The notes under the pieces are model-generated. The model saw nothing but the letters and a program-made list of their open reading frames with translations, was not told the origin of the DNA and did not search any database. Below, piece after piece: positions 36,120 to 44,791 of a stretch of DNA of 64,000 nt. Positions within the stretch are counted from its first letter, which is position 1. Each line of letters begins with the position of its first letter. This stretch comes from Betaproteobacteria bacterium (GTDB taxonomy: Bacteria; Pseudomonadota; Gammaproteobacteria; Burkholderiales; Ga0077523), in the NCBI GenBank assembly GCA_016713305.1, contig JADJPK010000004.1, positions 806,001 to 870,000 of the forward strand, written 5' to 3'. A program made the translations under genes and the position numbers.

Positions 36120-37031
36120 ATGGACCTGGCGTTGATTGCCCAGCATGGCCTGAATGGCGCCATGCTGGGCGTCATCTACGCCCTGGTGGCAGTCGGATTC
36201 ACGCTGTTCTTCGGCGTGCTGGACGTCATCAAGTTCTCGCACGGCGATGTCGTCATGCTGGGGGCCTTCACCGCTCTTGCCACGGCGGTGGGCATGGGCA
36301 ACGCGCCCTCCGCCTGGGTATTGGCCGCGATGCTCGCCACGGCCATAGGCGCGATGGCGCTCGTCGGTGCTCTGATGGCGAGATTCCTCGTCCTGCCTCT
36401 GCGCAAGGCACCCACCCTCAACGTGCTTCTCATCACGCTGATGGCCGGAACCGTCATCCGCGAGGCGGTGAGGCTCTTCTACCCCCAGGGTTCCAACCCC
36501 AAGCCGTTTCCGCGGCTGCTCCCGGCGGGAGCCTGGGAGTTCGGTGATTTCACTCTGCGTCACGACAGCGCCATCCTGCTGGTCATCGGCGTAGGAGCGA
36601 TCGCCGGCGTGCATCTGCTCATCCAGCGGACGCGCCTGGGGCTCGCCGTCCGCGCGGTGGCGCAGGACGCCGAGACCGCTGCAGCAATGGGCATCCCCTT
36701 CCGGAGAACCGTACTCGCCACCTTCGCGCTCGGATCCGGCCTCGCGGCCCTGGCCGGCGTCGTGAACGGTCTGTACTACAGTGAAGTGAGCTTCAACATG
36801 GGGCTCCTGCTCGGTGCCATCGGATTCTCCGCGGCCGTCATCGGCGGATTGGGCAACGTCTACGGCGCGATCCTCGGCGGATTCATCTTCGCTGCGCTGC
36901 AGACGCTCGGGGCGGTGGCGTTGCCGTTCGCCAGCGCTTACAAGGATGTCTTCGCCTTCGGTGCCGTGATCGTGCTGATGGCGATCAAGCCAGGTGGTCT
37001 GCTCGCCGAGAGATCGGCGGAGCGGGTCTGA
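36120..37031 (+). CDS. livH: Branched-chain amino acid type ABC permease (LivH-like)
   Basis: Inner-membrane permease of 303 residues with about eight hydrophobic segments. LivH-family landmarks are GVIYALVAVGFTLFFGVLDV near the N-terminus, IKFSHGDVVMLGAF, RTRLGLAVRAVAQDAETAAA and the cytoplasmic loop MGIPFRRTVLATFALGSGLA. The ATG at 36120 lies 20 bases after the upstream stop. It pairs with the LivM-like permease that starts seven bases downstream. Confidence 0.92.
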   Translation: MDLALIAQHGLNGAMLGVIYALVAVGFTLFFGVLDVIKFSHGDVVMLGAFTALATAVGMGNAPSAWVLAAMLATAIGAMALVGALMARFLVLPLRKAPTLNVLLITLMAGTVIREAVRLFYPQGSNPKPFPRLLPAGAWEFGDFTLRHDSAILLVIGVGAIAGVHLLIQRTRLGLAVRAVAQDAETAAAMGIPFRRTVLATFALGSGLAALAGVVNGLYYSEVSFNMGLLLGAIGFSAAVIGGLGNVYGAILGGFIFAALQTLGAVALPFASAYKDVFAFGAVIVLMAIKPGGLLAERSAERV

Positions 37032-37037
37032 ACCTCG

Positions 37038-38180
37038 ATGAACGCGAACCTCTTCCCCGGACTGGCCGCGCTCGTCGCCGGCGTCGCGGCCCTGTTGGGT
37101 CTGCTGCTCGCCGAGAAGCAATGGGAGGTGGGAGCGGTTCTCGCCGTCAGCCTGATCGCGGCCGTCGCCGGAGTCCGGCTCCGCTGGGGTGACCGGGTAC
37201 ATGAAAGCATCGCCGCCCATCCGCGCACCCTCGCCGTTCTCTCCGGACTGACCGCCTTCGCAGTGGTGTTCGTCCTGCGCGAGCACAACTTCGAGCTCCT
37301 GATGCTCTGCACCGTGATGTTGTACGTGCTGGCCGGTCTCGGCCTCACCGTGCAGTTCGGTTTCGCGGGCGTGGTCAACTTCGCGGCGGCTGCCTTCCTG
37401 GGTACCGGAGGCTATGCCGCGGCGGTCCTCATGACGGGAACGGCCCTCCCGCACCTGCTGATCGTTCCGATCGCCGGGCTCGCAAGCGCCCTTGTAGGTT
37501 CGGCGCTTCTCCTGCCGCTGCTTCGAACGCGGGGTCACTATGCCGCGCTGATCACCATCGCCTTCGGCATCCTGTTCCGCACCTTCCTCGAAGTGAACGA
37601 CGGGCTCGGCGGCCCGCAGGGCATGAAGGTTCCCGGGTTCGTCCTGTTCGGATGGGACTTCAATTCGGCGATCGAGATCGACGACGAGACCGAGTGGTCG
37701 TTCTACGTGAACTATGCGGTGCTGTGTCTCGGCGTGCTTCTTCTGGCTTACGCCGCGGTGCGCAGGCTCGAGCGATCCTGGCTGGGTCTGGCACTCGATG
37801 CCGTGCGGCTGGACGAGACGGCCTCCAGCGCCTTCGGGCTCAATGCTGCCGCGTGGAAGATCGCCGCGTTCTCCATCGGCAACTTTCTTGCGGGAACGGC
37901 AGGAGCACTGTACGCGACGCTGTCGTCGTTCATCGCGCCGGCAAGCTTCACATTCGGCGACTCGCTGATTCTCGTGTCCATCGTGATTCTCGGCGGAATC
38001 GGCAATCCGCTGGGTCTGATTCCCGCCGCCGTCATCGTGGTCGTGCTGCCCGAAAAGCTCCAGATGATCCAGGAGTACCGCTTCCTCCTCTTCGCGGCGC
38101 TGGTCATCCTCATCCTGCTGGTGCGACCCGGGGGGCTCGTCCCCCGGCGTGCACGGCGGTACTTCGGCGAGTCGCAGTGA
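37038..38180 (+). CDS. livM: Branched-chain amino acid type ABC permease (LivM-like)
   Basis: Second permease, 380 residues and strongly hydrophobic. Landmarks are YVLAGLGLTVQFGFAGVVNF, FLGTGGYAAAVL, RTRGHYAALITIAFGILFRT and FGLNAAAWKIAAFSIGNFLA. The end carries GLIPAAVIVVVLPEKLQMIQ and an arginine-rich tail. Its stop overlaps the following GTG start (GTGA), so livG translation is coupled. Confidence 0.92.
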   Translation: MNANLFPGLAALVAGVAALLGLLLAEKQWEVGAVLAVSLIAAVAGVRLRWGDRVHESIAAHPRTLAVLSGLTAFAVVFVLREHNFELLMLCTVMLYVLAGLGLTVQFGFAGVVNFAAAAFLGTGGYAAAVLMTGTALPHLLIVPIAGLASALVGSALLLPLLRTRGHYAALITIAFGILFRTFLEVNDGLGGPQGMKVPGFVLFGWDFNSAIEIDDETEWSFYVNYAVLCLGVLLLAYAAVRRLERSWLGLALDAVRLDETASSAFGLNAAAWKIAAFSIGNFLAGTAGALYATLSSFIAPASFTFGDSLILVSIVILGGIGNPLGLIPAAVIVVVLPEKLQMIQEYRFLLFAALVILILLVRPGGLVPRRARRYFGESQ

Positions 38181-38959
38181 GTGCCGGCCCGTTGCTGCGA
38201 GCACAGGGACTATCGGTCCGGTTCGGCGGCGTGCGGGCGCTCGACGGCCTTGATCTGACGATCCACCACGGCGAAGTGGTCGGCCTGATCGGACCCAACG
38301 GTTCGGGCAAGACGACGTTCTTCAACGCCGTCACCGGTTTTGTCCTGCCGGCCGGAGGAACGGTCGACTTCGACGGATCCGACGTCACCGCGCTGGCGCC
38401 ACGCCAGATCGCCCGTCGCGGCATTGCGCGAACGTTCCAGCGCCTGCGTCTTCTACTGGAGCTGTCGGTCTTCGACAATCTCGTGCTGGGACTGCATCTT
38501 TCTCTCGATCACGGCGTCTGGACCAACCTGCTGGCTCGCTCGCGTCTGCGTCTCGAAATCGAGCGGCACGCGGCGTCTGCCCGCGAACTGCTGCGGCAGT
38601 TCAGCCCGGCGTTGCCCGCGCGGCTGTTCGAGCCGGCCGGCAATCTCACCATGATCGACCGCAGGCGCGTGGAGGTGTGCCGGGCGCTGATCGGGCAACC
38701 GAAACTGCTGCTGCTGGATGAACCGTCTGCCGGCATGACCCCCGACGAGACGCACGAACTCATGCAGGACCTTCAGAGCGTGAAGGCGCAACGCCCGGAA
38801 CTCGCTGTCGTGCTCATCGAGCACGACATGAACGTGATCGAGAGCGTCACGAACCGCTGCGTGGTCCTCGATTACGGCCGCAAGCTCTGCGAGGGCACCT
38901 ACGCGCAGGTGTCCTCGGATCCGGAGGTCCGGCGTGCTTACCTGGGCATCGACGAATGA
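38177..38959 (+). CDS. livG: Branched-chain amino acid type ABC ATPase (LivG-like)
   Basis: Cytoplasmic ATPase of the importer, 260 residues from a GTG at 38177 that overlaps the livM stop. Walker A is GPNGSGKTT in VGLIGPNGSGKTTFFNAVTG, Walker B is LLLLDEPSAGM, and the switch histidine is in LIEHDMNVI. The usual LSGG signature is replaced by NLTMIDRRRVEVCRAL, so the family-typical YGxQRRLE-like signature is unusually diverged here. The livF start overlaps its stop (ATGA). Confidence 0.92.
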   Translation: MSAGPLLRAQGLSVRFGGVRALDGLDLTIHHGEVVGLIGPNGSGKTTFFNAVTGFVLPAGGTVDFDGSDVTALAPRQIARRGIARTFQRLRLLLELSVFDNLVLGLHLSLDHGVWTNLLARSRLRLEIERHAASARELLRQFSPALPARLFEPAGNLTMIDRRRVEVCRALIGQPKLLLLDEPSAGMTPDETHELMQDLQSVKAQRPELAVVLIEHDMNVIESVTNRCVVLDYGRKLCEGTYAQVSSDPEVRRAYLGIDE

Positions 38960-39690
38960 CCCGGGCCCTGCAACTGGAAGCGCGCTCCCTCCACGTCGCG
39001 TACGACCGGGTGGATGTCCTGCGGGACGTGTCGCTCGTGGCGAAGGCCGGCGAAATCACCTGCCTTCTCGGCGCGAACGGCTCCGGCAAGTCGACTCTGG
39101 TCCGGGCCGTTCTCGGGCTGACGCCTCCGCGTCAGGGCAGCATCCTGCTGGGCGGCGAAGACGTGACGGGCATGGCGACCCATCTCGTGGTCACCCGGGG
39201 CATCGGCGTGATCCCCGAAGGCCGGCGCGTGTTTCCCAAGCTGACCGTCGAGGAGAACCTGCGGACGGGCGCGTACCTGGTGCGCGACGCCTCCATCATC
39301 GCCGAGCGCTACGACTCGGTGTATGGCGTCTTTCCGCGGTTGCGCGAACGGCGTGGTCAGCTCGCTGGAACGCTGTCGGGCGGCGAGCAGGCAATGCTGT
39401 CCATCGGCCGGGGACTGATGGGGTCTCCGGGGCTGATCATCATCGACGAGCCCTCGCTCGGTCTCTCGCCCAGGTTCGTGAAGGAGAACTTCCAGGTCAT
39501 CCGGCGGATCAACGAGACCGGTGTGTCGGTGCTGCTCGTGGAACAGAACGTCCACCAGACGCTGGACGTGGCCCATCGCGGCTATCTGCTCTCCGGAGGC
39601 AGGGTAGTCGCCGAGGGGACCGCAGCGGAGTTGAAGGCTCATCCCGAACTCGTGGCGGCTTACTTCGGAGAAGCCGGAGCCGCGCACTGA
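38956..39690 (+). CDS. livF: Branched-chain amino acid type ABC ATPase (LivF-like)
   Basis: Second ATPase, 244 residues. Walker A is GANGSGKST, the Q-loop region contains IGVIPEGRRVFPKLTVEENL (the LivF hallmark), the signature is LSGGEQAMLSIGRGL, Walker B is IIIDEPSLGLSP and the switch region is VLLVEQNVHQTLDVA. It is the last gene of the transporter; a 78-base gap with a TATACT hexamer (39731-39736) precedes the M20 gene. Confidence 0.94.
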   Translation: MTRALQLEARSLHVAYDRVDVLRDVSLVAKAGEITCLLGANGSGKSTLVRAVLGLTPPRQGSILLGGEDVTGMATHLVVTRGIGVIPEGRRVFPKLTVEENLRTGAYLVRDASIIAERYDSVYGVFPRLRERRGQLAGTLSGGEQAMLSIGRGLMGSPGLIIIDEPSLGLSPRFVKENFQVIRRINETGVSVLLVEQNVHQTLDVAHRGYLLSGGRVVAEGTAAELKAHPELVAAYFGEAGAAH

Positions 39691-39768
39691 GAACGCGGTG
39701 CCGCCGGTCGGTTCGGCGAGGCTGCACCGGTATACTCCCCACAGAGTCACGAAGGACCAGGAACATCC

Positions 39769-40896
39769 ATGGCAGCCAGCGACGCGCTCCGTCTCACGCA
39801 GGAGCTCCTCCGATTCAACACGATCAATCCGCCCGGTGCCGAGGAGCCCTGCGCAAGACACATCGGCGCCTTGCTGGAAGCGGCGGGCTTCCGCGTGAAG
39901 TACCACGGATTCGGTTCCGGACGCGCCAACCTGGTGGCCACCATCGGCGGCCAGGCCGACAAGCCACCGATCTGTTTCACCGGGCACATCGACATCGTGC
40001 CGCTCGGTGCCAAGGCGTGGTCGCACGATCCCTTCGCGGGTGAGACCGACGACGGCCGCATGTATGGCCGCGGCTCCAGCGACATGAAAGCGGGTGTGGC
40101 CGCATTCGTGTGCGCTGCCGTCGAACTCGCTGCCCACCTCGATCGCACCGCCGGCGTCTCCATCGTGATCACGGCCGGAGAGGAAACCGGCTGCCAGGGC
40201 GCGTTCGACCTCGTGCGGACGCCCGGTGCGCTGGGCCGCGCGGGCGCCATCGTGGTCGCCGAACCGACCGGCAACTTCCCTTACGTCGGACACAAGGGCG
40301 CCTTCTGGCTGCAGGCGCGCACGCAAGGCGTCACGGCGCACGGTTCGATGCCGGACAAAGGCGTGAACGCCGTGTACAAGGCGGCGAAGGCCGTGAGCTG
40401 TCTGGAGCACTACCACTTCGACACGCCGGCTCACGAGCTGATGGGCCAGGGCACGCTCAACGTGGGCACCTTCAGCGGCGGGCTCAACATCAATTCCGTT
40501 CCCGACCAGGCCGTCATCGGCATCGACATGCGGACGGTTCCGACACAGGAGCACTCGCACATCCGCAATGATCTGTCGCGAGTGCTCGGTCCCGACGTGG
40601 ATCTGCACACCCTGCTCGACGTGGAATCCGTCTACACCGATCCGGACGATGCCTGGGTCCAGCGCGTCTTCGACATCATGCAGCCGTACCTGGGCGTGCG
40701 ACCCGAGGGGCGCACGGCCACCCACTTCACGGACGCAGCCGCGCTCAAGCCGGCCTACGGCAACCCGCCCACGCTCATCCTCGGGCCGGGCGAGCCGCAG
40801 ATGGCGCATCAGACCGACGAATACTGCGTGGAGGAACGCGTCCGGACGGCAACCCGGGCCTTCGTCGAGATCATGCAGGACTGGTGCTGCCGATAG
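39769..40896 (+). CDS. M20 family metallohydrolase (ArgE/DapE-type deacylase)
   Basis: A 375-residue zinc hydrolase that cleaves amide bonds, by family either N-acyl amino acids or related amides. Metal and catalytic residues are visible: H73 in GHIDIVP, D75 as the base-orienting residue, D105 in GRGSSDMKAG, E138/E139 in TAGEETG, E165 in AEPTG. The dimerisation insert lies between. The ending THFTDAAALKPAYGNPPTLI and the following metal histidine in MAHQTDEYC are also present. It follows the liv importer and precedes carboxyltransferase and malonyl-CoA synthetase genes, which suggests catabolism of an imported amide; the substrate is unknown. Confidence 0.88.
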   Translation: MAASDALRLTQELLRFNTINPPGAEEPCARHIGALLEAAGFRVKYHGFGSGRANLVATIGGQADKPPICFTGHIDIVPLGAKAWSHDPFAGETDDGRMYGRGSSDMKAGVAAFVCAAVELAAHLDRTAGVSIVITAGEETGCQGAFDLVRTPGALGRAGAIVVAEPTGNFPYVGHKGAFWLQARTQGVTAHGSMPDKGVNAVYKAAKAVSCLEHYHFDTPAHELMGQGTLNVGTFSGGLNINSVPDQAVIGIDMRTVPTQEHSHIRNDLSRVLGPDVDLHTLLDVESVYTDPDDAWVQRVFDIMQPYLGVRPEGRTATHFTDAAALKPAYGNPPTLILGPGEPQMAHQTDEYCVEERVRTATRAFVEIMQDWCCR

Positions 40897-40913
40897 GGCT
40901 TGCGGACGATCCG

Positions 40914-42218
40914 ATGGCGCAGCCCTATCTGGCCAGCCCGTTGCAGGACCGGCTCGCCGCGCTGGTCGACTCGGCAGCCGAGATTCCCGGCCTTTCCGCG
41001 ACCGACGAAGGGGCGCGGGTCGTGCGCGCGACGCTCGCGGGCCGGCCTCTGGTCGTCATCGGAACCGATCCCTCCAGAGCCTCCGGCGCGATCGGCCGCA
41101 GCGATGCCGAGCGGATCTGCCACGCGATAACACACGCGGTCGACCACCGGTTGCCGATCGCTCTCCTCATCGATTCGGCCGGGGCGAAGCTCACCGAGGG
41201 CGTGCGAGTGCTCGGCGCGTTCCGCGTGCTGCAACGGCAACTGCTGCAGGCCCGGGCTCTCGGGGTGCCCATCGTCGCCGTGATCGGCCGCAACTGCTTC
41301 GGTGGTGCGAGCCTGCTCGCCTTCACCGCCGACACCAGGATCTATCCCCGGGGCTGCCGCATCGGGCTCTCGGGCCCGCGCGCCGTCGCAGTGCCGGATC
41401 GCGGGCCGGAAAGCGAGCATGCGCTCCAGGCGGTCTACGGGCCGGAAAGCCGCGCGCGCCACGACGAAGAAGCGGTGCTGGTGAGCGACGATGCCCACGC
41501 CGTCTCTGCCGTCGTCAAGGCGTGGCTGGGAGAGCGCACTGCCGCGCGAGCGCCGGCCTTGCCCGCGATGACGGCTCTCACGCGCCGGCTTCGCATGTAC
41601 CGGGGCGACCCCACCACATTGTCCACGCTCGCTCCGCCGCAGGAGATCGAGGCGCGTCTGGATCACCTGTTCACTCAGGGCTGGAGCGCGGTCTACGGCG
41701 ATGGCGTCGTGTGGGGTGACGGCTGGGTGGACGGGCGGGAGACCTGCTTCGCCGGATTCGTGGGCGGACGCGCCGTGGGCGCGTTCTCGTGCTGGCGCAT
41801 GATCGACATCCTGCGCGCCTATCGCAACGAACCGGCGAGCGTGCCGGTGACCCTGCTGCTCGATTGCCCCGGCCAGGCAGGTGACCAGGCCAACGAACAG
41901 ATCCTGCTCAGCGAGTTCGTGACGCGCGTCGCCGAAGCAGCTCACGCGCTGACGCATAACGGCCGCACCGTCGAACTCTGGCTGATCGGCGAGGCGGGGG
42001 GCGCCATCTACGTGGCGCTGGCCGCGGCGGCAACCACCATCACCGCCTGGCCTGGCATTCGCCTGCAGACGCTGCCCGCGCATGCGGTCGACCGCGTCGT
42101 CGGTACACAGCAGGAACAGAAGCCCACGCTTTCTGCCTTGCTCGAGGCGCGGGTGATCGATCGCTGGACCCGCTCGCCCGGATTCGGGGAGTGGCCCGCG
42201 CCCAGCCTGCCCGGCTGA
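40914..42218 (+). CDS. Fused malonate-decarboxylase beta/gamma-like carboxyltransferase
   Basis: A 434-residue protein of the crotonase-fold carboxyltransferase superfamily. The first half resembles the malonate decarboxylase beta subunit (MdcD): LLIDSAGAKLTEGVRVLGAF, VIGRNCFGGASLLAFTADTR, GCRIGLSGPRAV. The second half resembles the gamma subunit (MdcE): TLLLDCPGQAGDQANEQILL, GEAGGAIYVALAAAATTITA, LPAHAVDRVVG. In characterised systems these are two proteins that work with MdcA and an acyl carrier protein MdcC; neither is in the window. I start at the ATG at 40914; a GTG at 40884 overlapping the M20 gene is possible. A malonyl-CoA synthetase follows 26 bases later. Confidence 0.7.
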   Translation: MAQPYLASPLQDRLAALVDSAAEIPGLSATDEGARVVRATLAGRPLVVIGTDPSRASGAIGRSDAERICHAITHAVDHRLPIALLIDSAGAKLTEGVRVLGAFRVLQRQLLQARALGVPIVAVIGRNCFGGASLLAFTADTRIYPRGCRIGLSGPRAVAVPDRGPESEHALQAVYGPESRARHDEEAVLVSDDAHAVSAVVKAWLGERTAARAPALPAMTALTRRLRMYRGDPTTLSTLAPPQEIEARLDHLFTQGWSAVYGDGVVWGDGWVDGRETCFAGFVGGRAVGAFSCWRMIDILRAYRNEPASVPVTLLLDCPGQAGDQANEQILLSEFVTRVAEAAHALTHNGRTVELWLIGEAGGAIYVALAAAATTITAWPGIRLQTLPAHAVDRVVGTQQEQKPTLSALLEARVIDRWTRSPGFGEWPAPSLPG

Positions 42219-42244
42219 ACCGCCGCCAACCTCTTCTTGTCCCG

Positions 42245-43765
42245 ATGAACCACAACCTCTACGCCCTGTTCGCCCAGCGGTTCCCCGCTCCTTCCGCACC
42301 GCTGCTCGAAACCGAGGAGGGCGAGATCGTCACCTACGGCGATATCGCCCAGCGGGCCGGACGCATGGCGGCCGTGCTGGCAGCGCAAGGTGCACGGCCC
42401 GGCGATCGAATCGCCGCTCAGGTGGAGAAGTCCCCCGATGCGCTGGCGCTCTACCTCGCCTGCCTGCGCGGCGGATTCGTCTACCTGCCCCTCAATACCG
42501 CCTATCAGCCGCCCGAGATCGCGTATTTCCTGGGCGATGCCGAGCCGGCGGTGTTCGTCTGCAGACCGGAGAGCCTGGAGGCGCTCGAGCCGCGCGCCCG
42601 GGCAGCCCACGTGTCCGCCGTGCTCACGCTGGATGGTTCCGGCGGAGGCACTTTCCGGGATCGCGTGACGCATACGATCGACGAAGCGCCCGTGCACTGC
42701 GTCGGCGCGGACGATCTGGCCATCATCATCTACACCTCCGGCACCACCGGACGTTCCAAGGGAGCGATGCTCACGCACGGCAACCTGCGGGCGAACGGCG
42801 AAGCCCTGGCCGGTGCCTGGGACTTCCGGTCCGCCGATGTGCTCCTGCACCAGCTTCCGCTCTTCCACGTTCACGGACTGTTCATCTCGACGCACTGCGT
42901 TCTGCTGAGCGGCGCACGGATGCTGTTTCATCGGAAATTCGATGCCGCCGCCGCACTGCGGGCGCTGCCCGGGGCGACAGTGATGATGGGAGTGCCGACG
43001 TACTACACCCGCCTGCTGGCGGAGGCCTCCTTCACGCGCGAACTTGCGCGCAACGTCCGCCTGTTCGTGTCGGGTTCCGCGCCCCTGCTCATGGAGACGT
43101 TCCGCGAATTCGAAGCGCGTACGGGACAGCGCATTCTCGAACGCTACGGCATGAGCGAGGCAGGCGTCATCACGAGCAATCCGCTCCTGGGTGATCGCAA
43201 GGGCGGGACCGTCGGCCGGCCGTTGGCCGGCATGGAAGTGCGGGTCGCCGGCGAGGGCGACCGGTTGCTGCCCGCGGGCGAGAACGGCAGTGTCCAGATT
43301 CGCGGGGAAAGCGTCTTCAAGGGGTACTGGCGCATGCCGGAGAAGACCCGCGAAGAATTCACCATGGATGGATGGTTCCGCACCGGCGACGTCGGCGTGT
43401 GGGACGCAGACGGCTATCTGTCGATCGTGGGACGCGCGAAGGACCTCATCATCAGCGGCGGATACAACGTGTATCCGAAGGAGATCGAGATCGAACTCGA
43501 CGGGCTGGCCGGAGTGGTGGAATCGGCCGTCATCGGCGTGCCCCATCCCGACTTCGGCGAGGCCGTGACCGCCGTCGTGATCCTCGCGCCGGGTGCGGCG
43601 TTCGTGGAACAGGAGGCGATTGCCCTGCTGCGTATGCGTCTGGCGAACTACAAGGTTCCCAAGCGCATCCACGTCCTTCCGGAACTCCCCCGCAATGCCA
43701 TGGGCAAGGTCCAGAAGAACGTGCTGCGTGACCGGTTCGCCGAAGCCGTCACCGGCAAGGCGTGA
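42245..43765 (+). CDS. matB: Malonyl-CoA synthetase (MatB-like acyl-CoA ligase)
   Basis: ANL-superfamily ligase of 506 residues that by similarity joins malonate (or a methylmalonate-like acid) to CoA with ATP. Motifs: IIYTSGTTGRSKGAMLTHGN (A3), LERYGMSEAG (A5), GWFRTGDVG (A7), GRAKDLIISGGYNVYPKEIE (A8) and catalytic lysine in PRNAMGKVQKNVLRDR (A10). MatB proteins share the short length and the RYGMSE form. It directly follows the MdcD/E-like gene, so malonyl-CoA made here could be that protein's substrate. It ends 10 bases before the convergent lyase gene. Confidence 0.85.
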   Translation: MNHNLYALFAQRFPAPSAPLLETEEGEIVTYGDIAQRAGRMAAVLAAQGARPGDRIAAQVEKSPDALALYLACLRGGFVYLPLNTAYQPPEIAYFLGDAEPAVFVCRPESLEALEPRARAAHVSAVLTLDGSGGGTFRDRVTHTIDEAPVHCVGADDLAIIIYTSGTTGRSKGAMLTHGNLRANGEALAGAWDFRSADVLLHQLPLFHVHGLFISTHCVLLSGARMLFHRKFDAAAALRALPGATVMMGVPTYYTRLLAEASFTRELARNVRLFVSGSAPLLMETFREFEARTGQRILERYGMSEAGVITSNPLLGDRKGGTVGRPLAGMEVRVAGEGDRLLPAGENGSVQIRGESVFKGYWRMPEKTREEFTMDGWFRTGDVGVWDADGYLSIVGRAKDLIISGGYNVYPKEIEIELDGLAGVVESAVIGVPHPDFGEAVTAVVILAPGAAFVEQEAIALLRMRLANYKVPKRIHVLPELPRNAMGKVQKNVLRDRFAEAVTGKA

Positions 43766-43774
43766 CGCGGACGA

Positions 43775-44791
43775 TCAGGCGGCGCGGCGCTGGATCGAGG
43801 GAGAGACGATCGCCTCCCGCAGACCGGTCCTGTCGAGAATCTCCTGCGTCTGCGCTGCCGTCAGCAGGGTGAGCGGCGGCCGAACCGTGCCGCAGTCGAC
43901 ACCGATGTGCGGAGCCACGGCCTTCAACGCGTTGATGATCCCGTGGGGCAGGCTGGCCGCGATCAGCTTGCGAATGGGCGCCTGTGCCGCGCGGGCCGAG
44001 GGGAGATCGCCGCGATCGAACGCGGCCACGAGCCGGCGCACGAGCGGCCCCGTGTAGTTGTAGGTCATGCCGACTGCCTGCCGGACGCCCAGGCTCAATG
44101 CGGGCAAGAGAAAGTCGTCGCGGCCGTAGAACACCTCCAGTTCGCTGCCGCACGCTTCGATGACGGCACCCAGATCGTTGAGATCCCCGTCCGTGAACTT
44201 GATGCCGCGGAAATTGGGAATGCGCATGCGCGCCTCCGCGATCACCGCCGCCGCCGGCACAGCGATGCCCGTGACTGCAGGGACATGGTAGTAGTAGAAG
44301 GGCAGCCTCGGGGCGCCCGCGGCGATCACCGCAAGCGCATCCACCACTTCCTGGGCATTGCGCGGCTTCAGAAAGTACGGTGCGACGGATGCGACGGCAT
44401 GCGCGCCGACATCCTGAGCATGCCGGGCCAGGGCCTGCGCCTCGTGAGCAGACGCATGACCCACATGCACGATCACCCTGAACCCGGGCGCGCTCGCCGC
44501 CACCCACTCCTCGGCCACCCTCCCGCGCTCTTCCGACGTGAGCGCTGCACCCTCGCCCGTGGTGCCGCAGACGAAGGCGCCGTCCACCCCATCGGCGGCG
44601 AGCGCAGCCGCCTGCCTCGCGATGGTTCCGGCATCGAGAGTTCCGTCCGCATGGAAGGGCGTGAAGGCAGCTGCGATGATCGAGAATGGGGTGGTGACGA
44701 GGGGCTCCTGTGCTGCAGCGCGGTCAGACGCCCGCCATGCTTGACCTGCCGGACGCAGCCGTGGTCGCAGGGGTTGCGCGCTCGTCCGCAT
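43775..44791 (-). CDS. N-acetylneuraminate lyase-like aldolase (DapA superfamily)
   Basis: Class I aldolase of the dihydrodipicolinate synthase / N-acetylneuraminate lyase superfamily, 338 residues from the ATG at 44791. Features are GTTGEGAALTSEER, the catalytic tyrosine region PFYYYHVPAVTG and the Schiff-base lysine in NFRGIKFTDGDLNDLG. The YYYHxPxxTG and GIKFTDGDL wording is closest to N-acetylneuraminate lyases of the animal type, so a sialic-acid-like or other 2-keto acid substrate is plausible. The conserved part begins only about 32 residues in (TTPFSIIAAAFTPF); no closer start codon exists, so the N-terminal extension is uncertain. The start codon abuts a long palindrome shared with the divergent gene. 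Confidence 0.8.
   Translation of the reverse strand: MRTSAQPLRPRLRPAGQAWRASDRAAAQEPLVTTPFSIIAAAFTPFHADGTLDAGTIARQAAALAADGVDGAFVCGTTGEGAALTSEERGRVAEEWVAASAPGFRVIVHVGHASAHEAQALARHAQDVGAHAVASVAPYFLKPRNAQEVVDALAVIAAGAPRLPFYYYHVPAVTGIAVPAAAVIAEARMRIPNFRGIKFTDGDLNDLGAVIEACGSELEVFYGRDDFLLPALSLGVRQAVGMTYNYTGPLVRRLVAAFDRGDLPSARAAQAPIRKLIAASLPHGIINALKAVAPHIGVDCGTVRPPLTLLTAAQTQEILDRTGLREAIVSPSIQRRAA

Noticed and set aside
36012..40809. Long minus-strand frames opposite the liv permease and hydrolase genes
   Set aside because: Same shadow effect of high GC codon bias; composition is repetitive in Glu, Gln, His and Arg and matches no family.
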